This document shows positions 34,712-42,257 of a stretch of DNA of 47,223 nt, one piece after another. The translations under genes were made by a program, and so were the position numbers. The first letter of the stretch is position 1, and each line of letters opens with the position of its first letter. Origin of the DNA: a virus. The stretch is from IMG/VR virus record IMGVR_UViG_3300028030_000019, positions 1 to 47,223 of that record; one strand, written 5' to 3'. Below the pieces are notes generated by a model that was not told the origin of the DNA, ran no database searches, and saw nothing but the letters and a program-made list of their open reading frames with translations.

Positions 34712-35539
34712 TTAATCTATATATCCATCATTTCTAAGCATCTGAACCAAATCAAGAAACTTATCTTCATAATAGACTACTTGATAAGGTTTTTCTTTTA
34801 CACTTGAAGCAAATTTATTATAACCATACCAATTACTTATTTTTACAAACTTTTTCATTGTTTTGCCTTTATAATTATAGGTTTCCATAAGTCCTATTTC
34901 TATAAGATAATCATTCCACTCTGGAGTTTTTACTTTTATATCAAATTTATTTAAAAGATATGTTGCAGAATAAGCTCTAACATCTCTTCTAATCTCTGTT
35001 ATTGTTTCACTTAAAGCTTCACCTACATCTTGTGGCAGAATACGCTTAAATTCGCCATTAGCTAATGCTATAGGGTCAAAATTAGCTCCCATATTTTGTA
35101 ATTTTTTAGCTAAATCAACTTTCTTAGAAATAATGTCTTGTCTTTTAAGCTCTTCTTCTGCCTCTAATAAAGCTATCTCTTTTTTTATTTTTTCTATTCC
35201 AAGAGTATTTTTAGCAATCTTTTCTATATTGATAAAATATTTACGAACTTTCTTTCCTTTTTCTGTTTGAGACATCATAGCTATATGTTTTGCAGCATCT
35301 ATAGTGCAAACATAAATAGACTGAATTTGACCTGTTTTTGACTTCTCACCTTTTTGGGTGAGCTTTATATAGTCAAAGTCTTCTTCAAGCATAGCTCTTT
35401 TAATTTGAGCTTTACACCAGCTTGTATAATCTTTCTTAATTTCTAAATAGTTGTAAATATCTCTCATATCTACACTATTAACTTCTTCATCACCTATTTT
35501 AGTTCTTTTAACTTTAATTAGTTCTTCTATAGTTTTCAT
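34712..35539 (-). CDS. AntA/AntB-type antirepressor
   Basis: This is a 275-residue protein. Residues about 15-115 match the AntA/AntB antirepressor domain: VDMRDIYNYLEIKKDYTSWC, then QKGEKSKTGQIQSIYVCTID and AAKHIAMMSQTEKGKKVRKYF. A coiled-coil linker (120-150) leads to a C-terminal region of KilAC type (about 185-275, SATYLLNKFDIKVKTPEWND, then MKKFVKISNWYG). Such proteins inactivate a prophage-type repressor. Five antirepressor-class genes occur in this window, but no cI-like repressor is visible. It lies 10 nt after the RecB/Cas4-like nuclease gene. Confidence 0.85.
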   Translation of the reverse strand: MKTIEELIKVKRTKIGDEEVNSVDMRDIYNYLEIKKDYTSWCKAQIKRAMLEEDFDYIKLTQKGEKSKTGQIQSIYVCTIDAAKHIAMMSQTEKGKKVRKYFINIEKIAKNTLGIEKIKKEIALLEAEEELKRQDIISKKVDLAKKLQNMGANFDPIALANGEFKRILPQDVGEALSETITEIRRDVRAYSATYLLNKFDIKVKTPEWNDYLIEIGLMETYNYKGKTMKKFVKISNWYGYNKFASSVKEKPYQVVYYEDKFLDLVQMLRNDGYID

Positions 35540-35549
35540 TTTCTGCTCC

Positions 35550-36350
35550 TTACAAGTTTTTCAATAGCTCATTAATTGCCTTGTATCCACTACCTTTTAC
35601 ATATTTGTTATAGTGGGGACATTTATTATTGTATTCACAAAAAGATATACACTTTTCTGGTCTTGATTTCCCTCTTCTATTATTCCACAATAAATTATTG
35701 CATTGTGGTAAATCATTTATTGGAGTAACTATAGCCTCTTCTAGCTCTCTAATCTTTGGTTCTATAATTTTCTCTTCAAATTCTTCATCTGAGACCCAAT
35801 TATCTTCGATTTTAAAGAGTTCCCAATTTGGAATTATCTCTTTACCAAAAACAGTACCATCTTTAAACCAGAGACTAATGTACATCTCAATAGGCATATC
35901 TGTTTCTTCTGCTAAGAGATATTTATAAAATCTAACTTGAAGTGCATATTCATGACTCCAATCTTCCTTTAATAACTTGCCATAAGTAGCTTTTTTAATA
36001 AGCTTATTATCAATAATAATGAGTTTATTATCAAATGTAATGAGTTGGTCTATTTCACCTGATAAAGTCCAATCTCCAAACTGTTTTGTTATTCTTACAG
36101 TAGATTCTATTTTTGATTCTTCTTTAACAAGCTTATCTATACCTATTTGAAGTATAGAACCTATTGTATTTTGTCCTATTTCATGTTGCCCTATATATCC
36201 ATATTCATATTGTAATTTAAATCTAATAGGGTCTATTTTTAGCATAGAGCCAGATAATATTTTTCTCTTAGCTTTTTTATTTCCTGAATATGTTGTATTA
36301 TCTACTATTATATTCTCGTAAAATTGTCTAATCTTGTCTATTGTTTTCAT
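35550..36350 (-). CDS. RecB/Cas4-like PD-(D/E)XK exonuclease
   Basis: This is a 266-residue nuclease. The active-site set is GEID (D101), IIIDNK (D114, K116) and QVRFY (Q138, Y142). Four C-terminal cysteines (C217, C234, C238, C244) are spaced as in Cas4/AddB-type iron-sulfur nucleases. It would degrade DNA ends to give 3' single strands for the Sak4/SSB pair, or process replication ends. Start and stop fit tightly between the Lys-rich 203-residue gene (overlap 23 nt) and the AntA/AntB gene. Confidence 0.88.
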   Translation of the reverse strand: MKTIDKIRQFYENIIVDNTTYSGNKKAKRKILSGSMLKIDPIRFKLQYEYGYIGQHEIGQNTIGSILQIGIDKLVKEESKIESTVRITKQFGDWTLSGEIDQLITFDNKLIIIDNKLIKKATYGKLLKEDWSHEYALQVRFYKYLLAEETDMPIEMYISLWFKDGTVFGKEIIPNWELFKIEDNWVSDEEFEEKIIEPKIRELEEAIVTPINDLPQCNNLLWNNRRGKSRPEKCISFCEYNNKCPHYNKYVKGSGYKAINELLKNL

Positions 36351-36939
36351 TTTCTTTTTCCTCTCTCATTTTTCTAACTTTTTCTAAAAAGCTTGATATA
36401 TTATTTTTTCTTTTTGCATATTTTAATTTGCTTGATTTGACTTTTTTTGTTTTTACCTCCTTTTTTTTCTTAGATTTTTTAGTCTTCTTAGTTTTTACTT
36501 TTTTGAACCAGACAGGATAACTATCTTTATATTTAATACCATATAATATATCTATATAATTCATAAATTTATCAATATCGCTATAATCAATCTTCATATT
36601 GAAAGATTTTTTGTATCTTTCTAATATATCTTTTTTAATGTTAAAATAGCTATCTAATTGATTTGGTGGAACACACGACAATAATCCAATTATAAGTTCT
36701 CCCACAGTTATATTTAATGTATAGCTATTATCATTTAGTACAGTTTGCATTTTTTTTATAATTTTACTATATTGCTCTATTCCAGCCTTATGGATGTATA
36801 TGACATTTAATTTCTTGCATCTACCCTTTATAGAACTAAAAAACACATTTAGTTCTTTTTCTGGAATATCTGATATTTCACTATAAATTAAAGTAGATAT
36901 AGTGAAAAGTTTGTTAGTGTTTTTACTTGGTGCAGACAT
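36328..36939 (-). CDS. Hypothetical protein with Lys-rich tail, 203 residues
   Basis: The family is not recognised. A globular N-terminal part (about 1-145) includes FFSSIKGRCKKLNVIYIHKAG and ITVGELIIGLLSC. It is followed by a nearly pure Lys/Thr/Ser tract (about 150-180) and an Arg/Glu-rich end. The tail would bind nucleic acid without sequence preference. It overlaps the nuclease gene by 23 nt and the GNAT-like gene by 17 nt. A DNA-associated role is likely on charge alone; no catalytic motif was seen. Confidence 0.65.
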   Translation of the reverse strand: MSAPSKNTNKLFTISTLIYSEISDIPEKELNVFFSSIKGRCKKLNVIYIHKAGIEQYSKIIKKMQTVLNDNSYTLNITVGELIIGLLSCVPPNQLDSYFNIKKDILERYKKSFNMKIDYSDIDKFMNYIDILYGIKYKDSYPVWFKKVKTKKTKKSKKKKEVKTKKVKSSKLKYAKRKNNISSFLEKVRKMREEKENENNRQD

Positions 36940-37285
36940 AGGGTCTCCACATAATATTCAAATCTTTACAAGATACTACTTCTTCAAATCCATTTTGAAG
37001 ATAATATTTTCGTAGCCTGTTATTACAATGTAAAACAATATCTACTTTATTCTCTTCTTGAAATTCATTTAGTAGCTTTATTGCATTTCTTTGCCCCTTT
37101 TTAAGCGTAAAAAGACCTTTGATATAGTCTATGTTGCCTTTAAAGTTTTCGACCCTTAAAAACGCATTTTCTGCATCATTAGAATAGCAATAATTAAATG
37201 TCTTAGATATGTCTATATTGCTTTTATCCTCTTTATTCATTTTCATAAAGTTAAAAAGATATTCTTTATTATCTATCATCTTCAT
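36923..37285 (-). CDS. GNAT-like acetyltransferase fold protein
   Basis: This is a 120-residue protein. The C-terminal half (FLRVENFKGNIDYIKGLFTL, GQRNAIKLLNEF and then LRKYYLQNGFEEV) follows the N-acetyltransferase pattern. The Arg-Asn-Ala helix stands where the acetyl-CoA loop usually is, and YLQNGF is the typical strand 7 signature. The N-terminus is short, so the fold may be incomplete. Phage members of this class modify host proteins or toxins, but the substrate here is unknown. It overlaps DUF3310 by 17 nt. Confidence 0.65.
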   Translation of the reverse strand: MKMIDNKEYLFNFMKMNKEDKSNIDISKTFNYCYSNDAENAFLRVENFKGNIDYIKGLFTLKKGQRNAIKLLNEFQEENKVDIVLHCNNRLRKYYLQNGFEEVVSCKDLNIMWRPYVCTK

Positions 37286-37496
37286 TTAAAAACTCCTCAT
37301 ATTTATTAGCTTTCTCTATATCTTCTAAGGCATCATTTTTTTTACCAGCTCTAAGTCTATATTTTAAGATGCAACCTAGATAGTATGCTTCTTCTGGGTT
37401 CATATCTATATTCCATAATACTACTGATATTATATCCTTAGCTTCAAATCTACCTATTTTATAGTGTTTAGGGTGGTTCACATTATCATTATTCAT
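37269..37496 (-). CDS. DUF3310 family protein
   Basis: This 75-residue protein has the family hallmark VNHPKHYKIGRFEAKDII at its start, LGCILKYRLRAGKK in the middle and a helical ALEDIEKANKYEEFL end. DUF3310 proteins are common in phages, often near nucleotide or replication genes. A nucleotide-related role has been suggested, but the biochemical function is not firmly known. It overlaps the neighbouring genes at both ends, so it is translationally coupled. Confidence 0.88.
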   Translation of the reverse strand: MNNDNVNHPKHYKIGRFEAKDIISVVLWNIDMNPEEAYYLGCILKYRLRAGKKNDALEDIEKANKYEEFLNEDDR

Positions 37497-37995
37497 CTTT
37501 TTCTCCTTCTAATCTAATAACTAATTCAATCTCTTTATCTCCTGTAATAGATTTACATATCCATTTATCATATACTGTTTCATAATTCATTATAGCTTCC
37601 TGCATTTTTTTTATATCAAAAGATGTAATTTCTGGTGTTATATATGTCTTTGGTTCGAAATTATCATCTCTTTTGAACCAACAAGCAATAAATCTATTAA
37701 ACCAAGTATCTTTTTTAACTATTATCTCCTCATAATCTTCATTTCTAACTAACAATATCTTCATTTTATTGAGTCTATTTACAGTTGATTGTTTATTTCT
37801 ATAATCAACAATATAGACTCTAGTAGTTTTTTGTTCTAATATATCTGGTTGTTCTATAAAATGCACATCTAACCTATCTTGAAATACAAAACCCCTTGGA
37901 AGTCTCCATTGTGGATTCTTTTTAAGATAATTATAGACTTCATCTATAGTCATTTTCTTTTCAAGTATTTTATAATCTCTCATACCTATCTCCAT
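37489..37995 (-). CDS. Hypothetical protein, 168 residues
   Basis: I do not recognise this one. The start region (KMTIDEVYNYLKKNPQWRLPRGFVF) could be a small recognition helix plus strand. The middle has TRVYIVDYRNKQSTVNRLNK, and the end is acidic (ELVIRLEGEKDE). No membrane segment is seen. It overlaps DUF3310 by 8 nt and the 70-residue gene by 10 nt, so it belongs to the same operon. Confidence 0.65.
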   Translation of the reverse strand: MEIGMRDYKILEKKMTIDEVYNYLKKNPQWRLPRGFVFQDRLDVHFIEQPDILEQKTTRVYIVDYRNKQSTVNRLNKMKILLVRNEDYEEIIVKKDTWFNRFIACWFKRDDNFEPKTYITPEITSFDIKKMQEAIMNYETVYDKWICKSITGDKEIELVIRLEGEKDE

Positions 37996-38198
37996 AAAAT
38001 AATATAATCATAATTCTTTTCAATATCAGGAGTGATATTAAAATCTTTAATAAATTCATTTTTATCTTCTTTAGATAAATCAGATAAAACTACTCTCAAC
38101 TCAGTTTCACCTATATTATTTTCCCATTTTTCTAATCTGTTCTCCCATTTTTTCATTTGGTTTAAATTTGCATGCGTAAATATTGCTTTTAAATCCAT
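37986..38198 (-). CDS. Hypothetical small protein, 70 residues
   Basis: The family is not recognised. The protein is helical, with Trp/Glu/Asn repeats (MKKWENRLEKWENNIGETEL) and an end rich in Asp and Tyr. It starts one base after the endolysin gene stop and overlaps the 168-residue gene by 10 nt. Operon position is the main support. Confidence 0.6.
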   Translation of the reverse strand: MDLKAIFTHANLNQMKKWENRLEKWENNIGETELRVVLSDLSKEDKNEFIKDFNITPDIEKNYDYIILWR

Positions 38199-38199
38199 C

Positions 38200-38838
38200 T
38201 CATAGTCCTTTTTCTAATTGTTTGTATGTATATTCTTTGTAGGCTCTTAATAACTCTTTTTGAGAGATATTATTAGCAACTCTATATAATTCGTATCTAT
38301 TCATTTTCTTATCTTTTAATATTTTTAACCCTGTTAACTCTCCTTGTTGATGTAGTATATATATATTAAAAATACTTGTAGGTAGTTTCTCTTTTTTTAA
38401 CACATCAAAAAGATGTGTAAATCTATCAGTACAGTATTTATCTTGAACCTCCATAGGTTCTTTCTTAAAGGCTTCAATACCTTTAGTATAGTTCACATCT
38501 ATTAGTGCATCATTTCCCATTTGACATAAACCTACATAATTGCCAGATGGACTTACAGCTTTAGAGTCATTATTGCTTTCAAATCTATATATAGCTTTTT
38601 TAAGATTATCATTAATAGATGATAGGGAAGTATAAATATCTTTATCATCTACACTTTCAATTATTTTCTTTTTATGTGGAGTTTGTATATCTAATGCTTT
38701 TCCTACGGTATCTTTTTTTTCTAAAATTACCATTTTATTAAAATAAGTAGTAACTATAGATGTTACTACTGCTGTTACAAAGAAAATTGCATAGTTTGTA
38801 ACTATTATTTTTCCCTTTTTAGTAAGTATTTTACTCAT
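38200..38838 (-). CDS. Signal-anchored lytic transglycosylase-like endolysin
   Basis: This is a 212-residue protein. Residues 12-31 form an uninterrupted hydrophobic segment (a SAR-type signal anchor, with no lipobox). A linker follows, then an SLT/lysozyme-like domain with RFESNN (probable catalytic E87) and GNYVGLCQMG (about 100-108). The C-terminal part is helical. It would be exported by the host Sec system and cut peptidoglycan once released or activated. A very short hydrophobic frame lies just upstream (38878..38940), a possible partner. The ribosome binding site AAAGGAAT precedes the ATG. Confidence 0.75.
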   Translation of the reverse strand: MSKILTKKGKIIVTNYAIFFVTAVVTSIVTTYFNKMVILEKKDTVGKALDIQTPHKKKIIESVDDKDIYTSLSSINDNLKKAIYRFESNNDSKAVSPSGNYVGLCQMGNDALIDVNYTKGIEAFKKEPMEVQDKYCTDRFTHLFDVLKKEKLPTSIFNIYILHQQGELTGLKILKDKKMNRYELYRVANNISQKELLRAYKEYTYKQLEKGL

Positions 38839-38877
38839 ATTATATTCCTTTTTTTTAAAAAAACGAATATTAACATT

Positions 38878-38940
38878 CTATAACATAAATTCTAATAAGA
38901 ATAGTAATATGAGTAGAAAAACAAGAATACTATAAAGCAA
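38878..38940 (-). CDS. Possible 20-residue hydrophobic peptide upstream of the endolysin
   Basis: A TTG start at 38940, with AAGGA 5 nt upstream, opens a frame of Leu, Ile, Phe and Val ending LLEFML. It is a single membrane helix. It overlaps the end of the YkgJ-like gene and precedes the endolysin by 39 nt. It could be a holin-like or regulatory micro-peptide. The non-ATG start and the size make it uncertain. Confidence 0.28.
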   Translation of the reverse strand: MLYSILVFLLILLFLLEFML

Positions 38941-39376
38941 GAAAATCCTTGTATTTTTTATACATTGTTGAAATTGATTTAAGTATATCTACAGAACCAA
39001 CCATTAAAAAAAGTTGTATTTTATCTAGCATTTCTATCTCTTTATTTGGATACTTTTTTGTATTACAGTACTTTGTTGGAGAAACAGAATAATGTAATCT
39101 ACAAATAAGAGGTCTATCTTTATAAGCTATACACTTATTATTTTTATCAAGAAAAGCACAATTATAAAAATTGTACTTCTCTTTATCTGCAATAGCTTGT
39201 TTCATTCTTGCTTTAACCTCATCATTTATGTATGGTATAAGTTTTTCCCATTCATTATTACCTAAAGCATAATCCTCACTCCATTTACAACACCAAGCTT
39301 TATTGCATTTACTACAACTTGTACTTGGTTCTATTTTGGTTTTTAATACTAAATCTATACTATCCATTAGAGCCAC
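38930..39376 (-). CDS. YkgJ-like Cys cluster (zinc/iron-binding) protein
   Basis: This 148-residue protein has CSKCNKAWCC (C21, C24, C29, C30), then NCAF with C72, C81, and a YKDRPLICRLHY segment with C91. This is the YkgJ/UPF0153 pattern of conserved cysteines that bind zinc or an iron-sulfur cluster. The role of the family is not settled, and phage copies are known. It overlaps the 184-residue gene by 17 nt. Confidence 0.75.
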   Translation of the reverse strand: MALMDSIDLVLKTKIEPSTSCSKCNKAWCCKWSEDYALGNNEWEKLIPYINDEVKARMKQAIADKEKYNFYNCAFLDKNNKCIAYKDRPLICRLHYSVSPTKYCNTKKYPNKEIEMLDKIQLFLMVGSVDILKSISTMYKKYKDFLAL

Positions 39377-39914
39377 CTATAAAACCAAGTACTGCATTAT
39401 ATAGATTTTCAGTTCTATGATAAGCTATATAATCTAATGGACTAGAAATAAGTTCTCTATATCTATCTTTAGAATATTCTCCATCATAAAAATTCATAAT
39501 TTTTAAATACAGTTCATAAGTCATATTACTTTTAATCCATAAAAAAACATCAAGCATCTCTTTATAACTTTTTTCTTCATCTTTTATTTTTTTTGGAAAT
39601 TTTATACTAAATACATTGCTATATTTACCATTAAAAATCTTTTCAAGATGACAATCATCAATAGCATTGAATTGTTTAATAATACTAGATAAAGAACTCT
39701 CTTGAATAACCTCTTTTCCCATCAAGTCGTTAATCATTTCAGTTATTACAGTTACTTCTTTATCATAACCTGAACCACCTGCATAGTACTTAGTGGTTCT
39801 TCTACCTTCAATATGTATTCTACAATTTCCTTGATTATTGTATATCACTTCAAACTTAAACTCTTTCCACATATCTCCATATTCATGGAATACCTTTTTT
39901 ATATCAAATTTCAT
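39360..39914 (-). CDS. Hypothetical protein, 184 residues
   Basis: The family is not recognised. The N-terminal half contains a beta-rich FEVIYNNQGNCRIHIEGRRT segment and a Gly-rich AGGSGYDKEV turn. The C-terminal half is helical and acidic. No membrane segment or catalytic motif was seen. The start follows a GGAG-type site. It lies 18 nt from the 74-residue gene and overlaps the YkgJ-like gene. Confidence 0.6.
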   Translation of the reverse strand: MKFDIKKVFHEYGDMWKEFKFEVIYNNQGNCRIHIEGRRTTKYYAGGSGYDKEVTVITEMINDLMGKEVIQESSLSSIIKQFNAIDDCHLEKIFNGKYSNVFSIKFPKKIKDEEKSYKEMLDVFLWIKSNMTYELYLKIMNFYDGEYSKDRYRELISSPLDYIAYHRTENLYNAVLGFIGGSNG

Positions 39915-39932
39915 TTTCTACTCCTTTTTTCT

Positions 39933-40157
39933 TTAAAATAGTAATGTCATTTTATTAACATCTTCTTTTCTTAGCATATCTAGTAGCTCTTTATTTAATA
40001 GCTTTTTGTGTATAAGCCATTCAATTTCATATGATAAAAGTTCATATTCAGAACAATCATCATCTATTTTAAAATGTTCTTTAATCATTTTTAACGATTC
40101 TGGCTCTAACTCATCTGTCATTAACAATAATTCTCTACTTATATTACCATATATCAT
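39933..40157 (-). CDS. Hypothetical acidic small protein, 74 residues
   Basis: The family is not recognised. The protein is acidic and helical (ELEPESLKMIKEHFKIDDDC, then EYELLSYEIEWL). It is the first gene after the 180-bp non-coding region 40158..40338 and so probably opens a transcription unit. AAGGAAT lies 6 nt upstream of its ATG. Confidence 0.55.
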   Translation of the reverse strand: MIYGNISRELLLMTDELEPESLKMIKEHFKIDDDCSEYELLSYEIEWLIHKKLLNKELLDMLRKEDVNKMTLLF

Positions 40158-40338
40158 TTCTTATTCCTTTTATATATTTCTAAAAAGCTCATAATCGCTT
40201 ATATTTAAGCGAAAATAAACTTACCTATACAATTACACCTAATAACTATTTTCTTTTAAATATGGCTATTTATGCAATATCTTTATTATATTTATCCATT
40301 TTGTTTTACTCCTTTTTAAAGTTTATTGTTTAGTTCTT
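40158..40338. other. Non-coding gap with small hairpin and the ATTGTATAGGT motif
   Basis: This gap between parB and the 74-residue gene holds a 6-bp hairpin (40195-40200 with 40207-40212). It also has the motif ATTGTATAGGT on the minus strand (complement near 40221-40231), which recurs near 41766 and 46105. A nine-codon frame with a strong AAAGGAG site starts near 40299, too short to call. The region probably contains a promoter for the genes to its left. Confidence 0.45.
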
Positions 40339-41130
40339 TTACTTGTTTAAATATTGTTTTATTTTTTCTTCATCATAAGAAGTTTTAAATCTATCTCTAT
40401 TTTGTTCAATAATTGAAATATAATGAGATATTCCATCAAAACTCAATATATCAAGTATTTCTGTTGCTTTTAATTGAATATAAGCAAGTTCAAGTGCATC
40501 TATTGTTTCAATATCATTTACAACATTTATTAATCCTTGATAGTATTTTCTTATAGCATCAGGACTTGTAGAATTAACAGTATATATAGTTCCATCTTTT
40601 TTAGTTTTTTTAATAGGAATAGAGCCACCATTAAAAAGCTTTTGCAATACTGCCTCTCCTGCTACTTTTCTTAAAGATAACACTTTTGATATTTGACTTG
40701 CTGATACACCAAAAATTTTACCAACTTTTCTCATATTAATATTTTCATTCATTTTTTCTTTTGCATCATAATAATTTAATGCTTGGATAGCTTTTTGAAC
40801 AGGTGTTTTATGTCTTCTTGTTTCTTTTGCAATTATTATTTCCTCTAATTCCTCCTTTGATAATGTAGTTGGTAATTTTTTGTATTTAATATATTTAAAT
40901 TTCTCATTTTGAGTTTCAGCATATAATTCTTTTAATGCCTTTAATCTATTCCTACCATCAACAAGTTTTCCTTTAAACATTAAAACAGGTTCTAATTGTC
41001 CTATTTGCTCTATACTATATTTTAATGCTAAAAAATCTTCCTCTGACTGCATTGGATTCATATCAGCTAATATATGAATTTCAATTTCATTTAAGCTAAT
41101 ACTGAAAATTTCTATCTTTTTACTTTTCAT
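40339..41130 (-). CDS. ParB/Spo0J-type partition protein
   Basis: This 263-residue protein uses the start at 41130 (MKSKKIE, AAAAGG 9 nt upstream); the longer frame to 41193 would overlap its promoter. The N-terminal ParB nuclease/CTPase domain includes IEIHILADMNPMQSEEDF, SIEQIGQLEPVLMFKG and GKLVDGRNRLKALKEL. A GETRR-like box reads AKETRRHKT, then a helix-turn-helix MRKVGKIFGVSASQISKVLSL. It should bind parS and segregate DNA. Near-parS palindromes lie 95-180 bp upstream. No parA gene was found in the window, so the motor may be missing, host-supplied or outside. Confidence 0.88.
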   Translation of the reverse strand: MKSKKIEIFSISLNEIEIHILADMNPMQSEEDFLALKYSIEQIGQLEPVLMFKGKLVDGRNRLKALKELYAETQNEKFKYIKYKKLPTTLSKEELEEIIIAKETRRHKTPVQKAIQALNYYDAKEKMNENINMRKVGKIFGVSASQISKVLSLRKVAGEAVLQKLFNGGSIPIKKTKKDGTIYTVNSTSPDAIRKYYQGLINVVNDIETIDALELAYIQLKATEILDILSFDGISHYISIIEQNRDRFKTSYDEEKIKQYLNK

Positions 41131-41164
41131 TTTGTAATGCCTTTTGTTTATAATCTTATACACA

Positions 41165-41193
41165 ATTATACACTTTTTTAAAAACAAAGTCAA
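41165..41193 (-). promoter_or_regulatory. Consensus sigma70 promoter of parB
   Basis: On the minus strand TTGACT (41193-41188) and TATAAT (41170-41165) are separated by exactly 17 bp. Transcription should start near 41158, about 28 nt before the ATG. A direct repeat GTGTATAA overlaps the -10 and the start and could be an operator for autoregulation. Confidence 0.75.
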
Positions 41194-41225
41194 GCAGAAA
41201 GTGTATTTTTTATTAAAATAGTACT

Positions 41226-41241
41226 TGTTTCTGTGGAAACA
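41226..41241. promoter_or_regulatory. parS-like site 1
   Basis: TGTTTCTGTGGAAACA is a 16-bp palindrome whose arms TGTTTC and GAAACA are identical to those of the bacterial parS consensus (TGTTTCACGTGAAACA). Only the central four bases differ. It lies 96 bp upstream of parB. Confidence 0.75.
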
Positions 41242-41249
41242 AACTTTTT

Positions 41250-41265
41250 TGTTTCTGTGGAAACA
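41250..41265. promoter_or_regulatory. parS-like site 2
   Basis: This is an identical copy of the 16-bp palindrome, 24 bp after site 1 (start to start). It is separated by an AAACTTTTT spacer that also follows site 1. Confidence 0.75.
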
Positions 41266-41272
41266 AACTTTT

Positions 41273-41286
41273 GGTTCTACAGAACC
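41273..41286. repeat. GGTTCT/AGAACC inverted repeat between parS-like sites
   Basis: GGTTCT and AGAACC flank two bases. The half-site GAACC is the pentamer that is strikingly over-represented throughout the window, so this palindrome may be a doubled binding site for the same factor. Confidence 0.55.
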
Positions 41287-41294
41287 ACTTTTTT

Positions 41295-41310
41295 TGTTTC
41301 TGTGGAAACA
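41295..41310. promoter_or_regulatory. parS-like site 3
   Basis: This is the third identical 16-bp palindrome, 45 bp after site 2. Three sites in 85 bp next to parB look like a small centromere. Confidence 0.75.
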
Positions 41311-41530
41311 CTTTTTACACTGTTTTGGTATTTTTTTTCTTCTACTTATTATATATAGTGTACCAGCAAAATTTCTGGAACAATGTAGTGGTTCTTTAAT
41401 TTTTTCTTAAATAAGTTCATGGGTCAATTTTTAACCCATGTAGATGGGTCAATTTTTGACACCTCAATTTTTGGGGTATGTAAGATACCCCAAATTTTTA
41501 ACATATCCCTTCTCAACCACATACTATCCC
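41311..41530. other. Non-coding region with hairpins and a 14-bp direct repeat
   Basis: No gene is visible here. There is a 14-bp direct repeat ATGGGTCAATTTTT (41419-41432 and 41444-41457). There are also a 7-bp hairpin (41418-41424 with 41434-41440) and a perfect 7-bp hairpin GGGGTAT/ATACCCC (41473-41479 with 41485-41491). The repeat could serve as iterons, and the second hairpin as a terminator. Confidence 0.55.
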
Positions 41531-41699
41531 ATAACAGGAAATTCAAGTGTGAATGAATAGAAAAGGTTTTGAATTTTACTTTTACACTAGACTTCGAGCT
41601 TTAGCTCGAATCCTCGAACTTGTTCGAGGGCTTGGTCTAGTGGAAAAGTAAAATTAGGGAATAGTGGTCTGTTCATGAACACGCAGGATTTCCTGTTAT
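41531..41699. repeat. Multi-arm cruciform element I
   Basis: An outer perfect 12-bp stem pairs 41531-41542 with 41688-41699. An inner 21-bp stem with one mismatch pairs 41572-41592 with 41635-41655. Inside it are two perfect hairpins: 41593-41599 with 41604-41610 (loop TTTA) and 41612-41619 with 41622-41629 (loop TT). A perfect 10-bp palindrome GTTCATGAAC lies at 41671-41680. The whole forms a four-helix cloverleaf in either strand. It has no open frame. Candidate roles are replication origin, single-strand initiation site or structured RNA linked to the parB locus. Confidence 0.75.
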
Positions 41700-41743
41700 C
41701 ATGTAATAGTCCTGCTGACTTTAAGCAATTCAAAAAAAACAAA

Positions 41744-41806
41744 AATAAGAGCTTTTAACCATTAACCTATACAATCATATAGGGTAAGCTTAGTTTCGCT
41801 CTTATT
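41744..41806. repeat. Intergenic palindromic repeat, copy 1
   Basis: Outer stem AATAAGAGC (41744-41752) pairs perfectly with GCTCTTATT (41798-41806). The inner hairpin CCTATA/TATAGG lies at 41766-41771 with 41778-41783. Related elements lie at 42201..42257 and 46085..46142. It lies left of the 96-residue gene and right of cruciform I. It may be a terminator, a promoter hairpin or an RNA-processing site. Confidence 0.6.
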
Positions 41807-41833
41807 CTTTGAGTATGAGCCTTTTACGAAAGC

Positions 41834-42124
41834 TTACGCTTTCTTTGAACCACACATAATCTTCTTATATATTTTTTCACACCAATCTCCTATACCTATA
41901 GACTCACGAATTGCATCTATAAATTCATTTAATTGTTCAGATTCAAAATATATTTCATCTGATACTTCCATACTATTTCCATCATTATAGAAATCAATAT
42001 CTATTAATCCATGTCCTTCATCTTTTATTGTACATGATATAGTAAAAGAATTTGAACTATGAATTACTATTAATATATCTTTAAAATCTTCTATATCATA
42101 ATTTTGTATTACCTCTTTTTTCAT
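41834..42124 (-). CDS. Hypothetical protein, paralogue of the gene at 42256
   Basis: This 96-residue protein has the pattern IEDFKDILIVI, then LIDIDFYNDG, DEIYFESEQLNEFIDAI and IGDWCEKIYKKI. It aligns along its length with the 99-residue product of 42256..42555 (EDFK, IDI-F, FE-QLN-F--A, DW---I). The two therefore arose by duplication. It is acidic with no membrane segment. Function is unknown. It is an early-region gene by position, with a 3-nt-loop hairpin (42184-42196) upstream. Confidence 0.65.
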   Translation of the reverse strand: MKKEVIQNYDIEDFKDILIVIHSSNSFTISCTIKDEGHGLIDIDFYNDGNSMEVSDEIYFESEQLNEFIDAIRESIGIGDWCEKIYKKIMCGSKKA

Positions 42125-42183
42125 ATCTTTCCTTTTTTAATAATACTAACTACTCCCTACCTATGCTTATGGGTGGTTCAAAC

Positions 42184-42196
42184 AGAGCTTTGCTCT
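42184..42196 (-). promoter_or_regulatory. 5-bp hairpin with 3-nt loop, candidate vRNAP promoter
   Basis: AGAGC and GCTCT flank a 3-nt loop. The hairpin stands 60 nt upstream of the gene starting at 42124 on the minus strand. N4 virion RNA polymerase recognises promoters of 5-7-bp stem and 3-nt loop, and this phage encodes a polymerase of that type. It could also be a weak terminator for the gene at 42256. Confidence 0.35.
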
Positions 42197-42200
42197 CAAA

Positions 42201-42257
42201 AATAAGAGCTTTTATAGCTCATCTATACAAATGCTTAGGTAAATAGAGATAAGCTCT
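42201..42257. repeat. Intergenic palindromic repeat, copy 2
   Basis: Outer strands read AATAAGAGCTT (42201-42211) and AAGCTCT (42251-42257), pairing over 7 bp. The centre has CTATACAAATG in place of the CCTATACAAT of copy 1. It fills the gap between the two paralogous genes. Confidence 0.55.
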
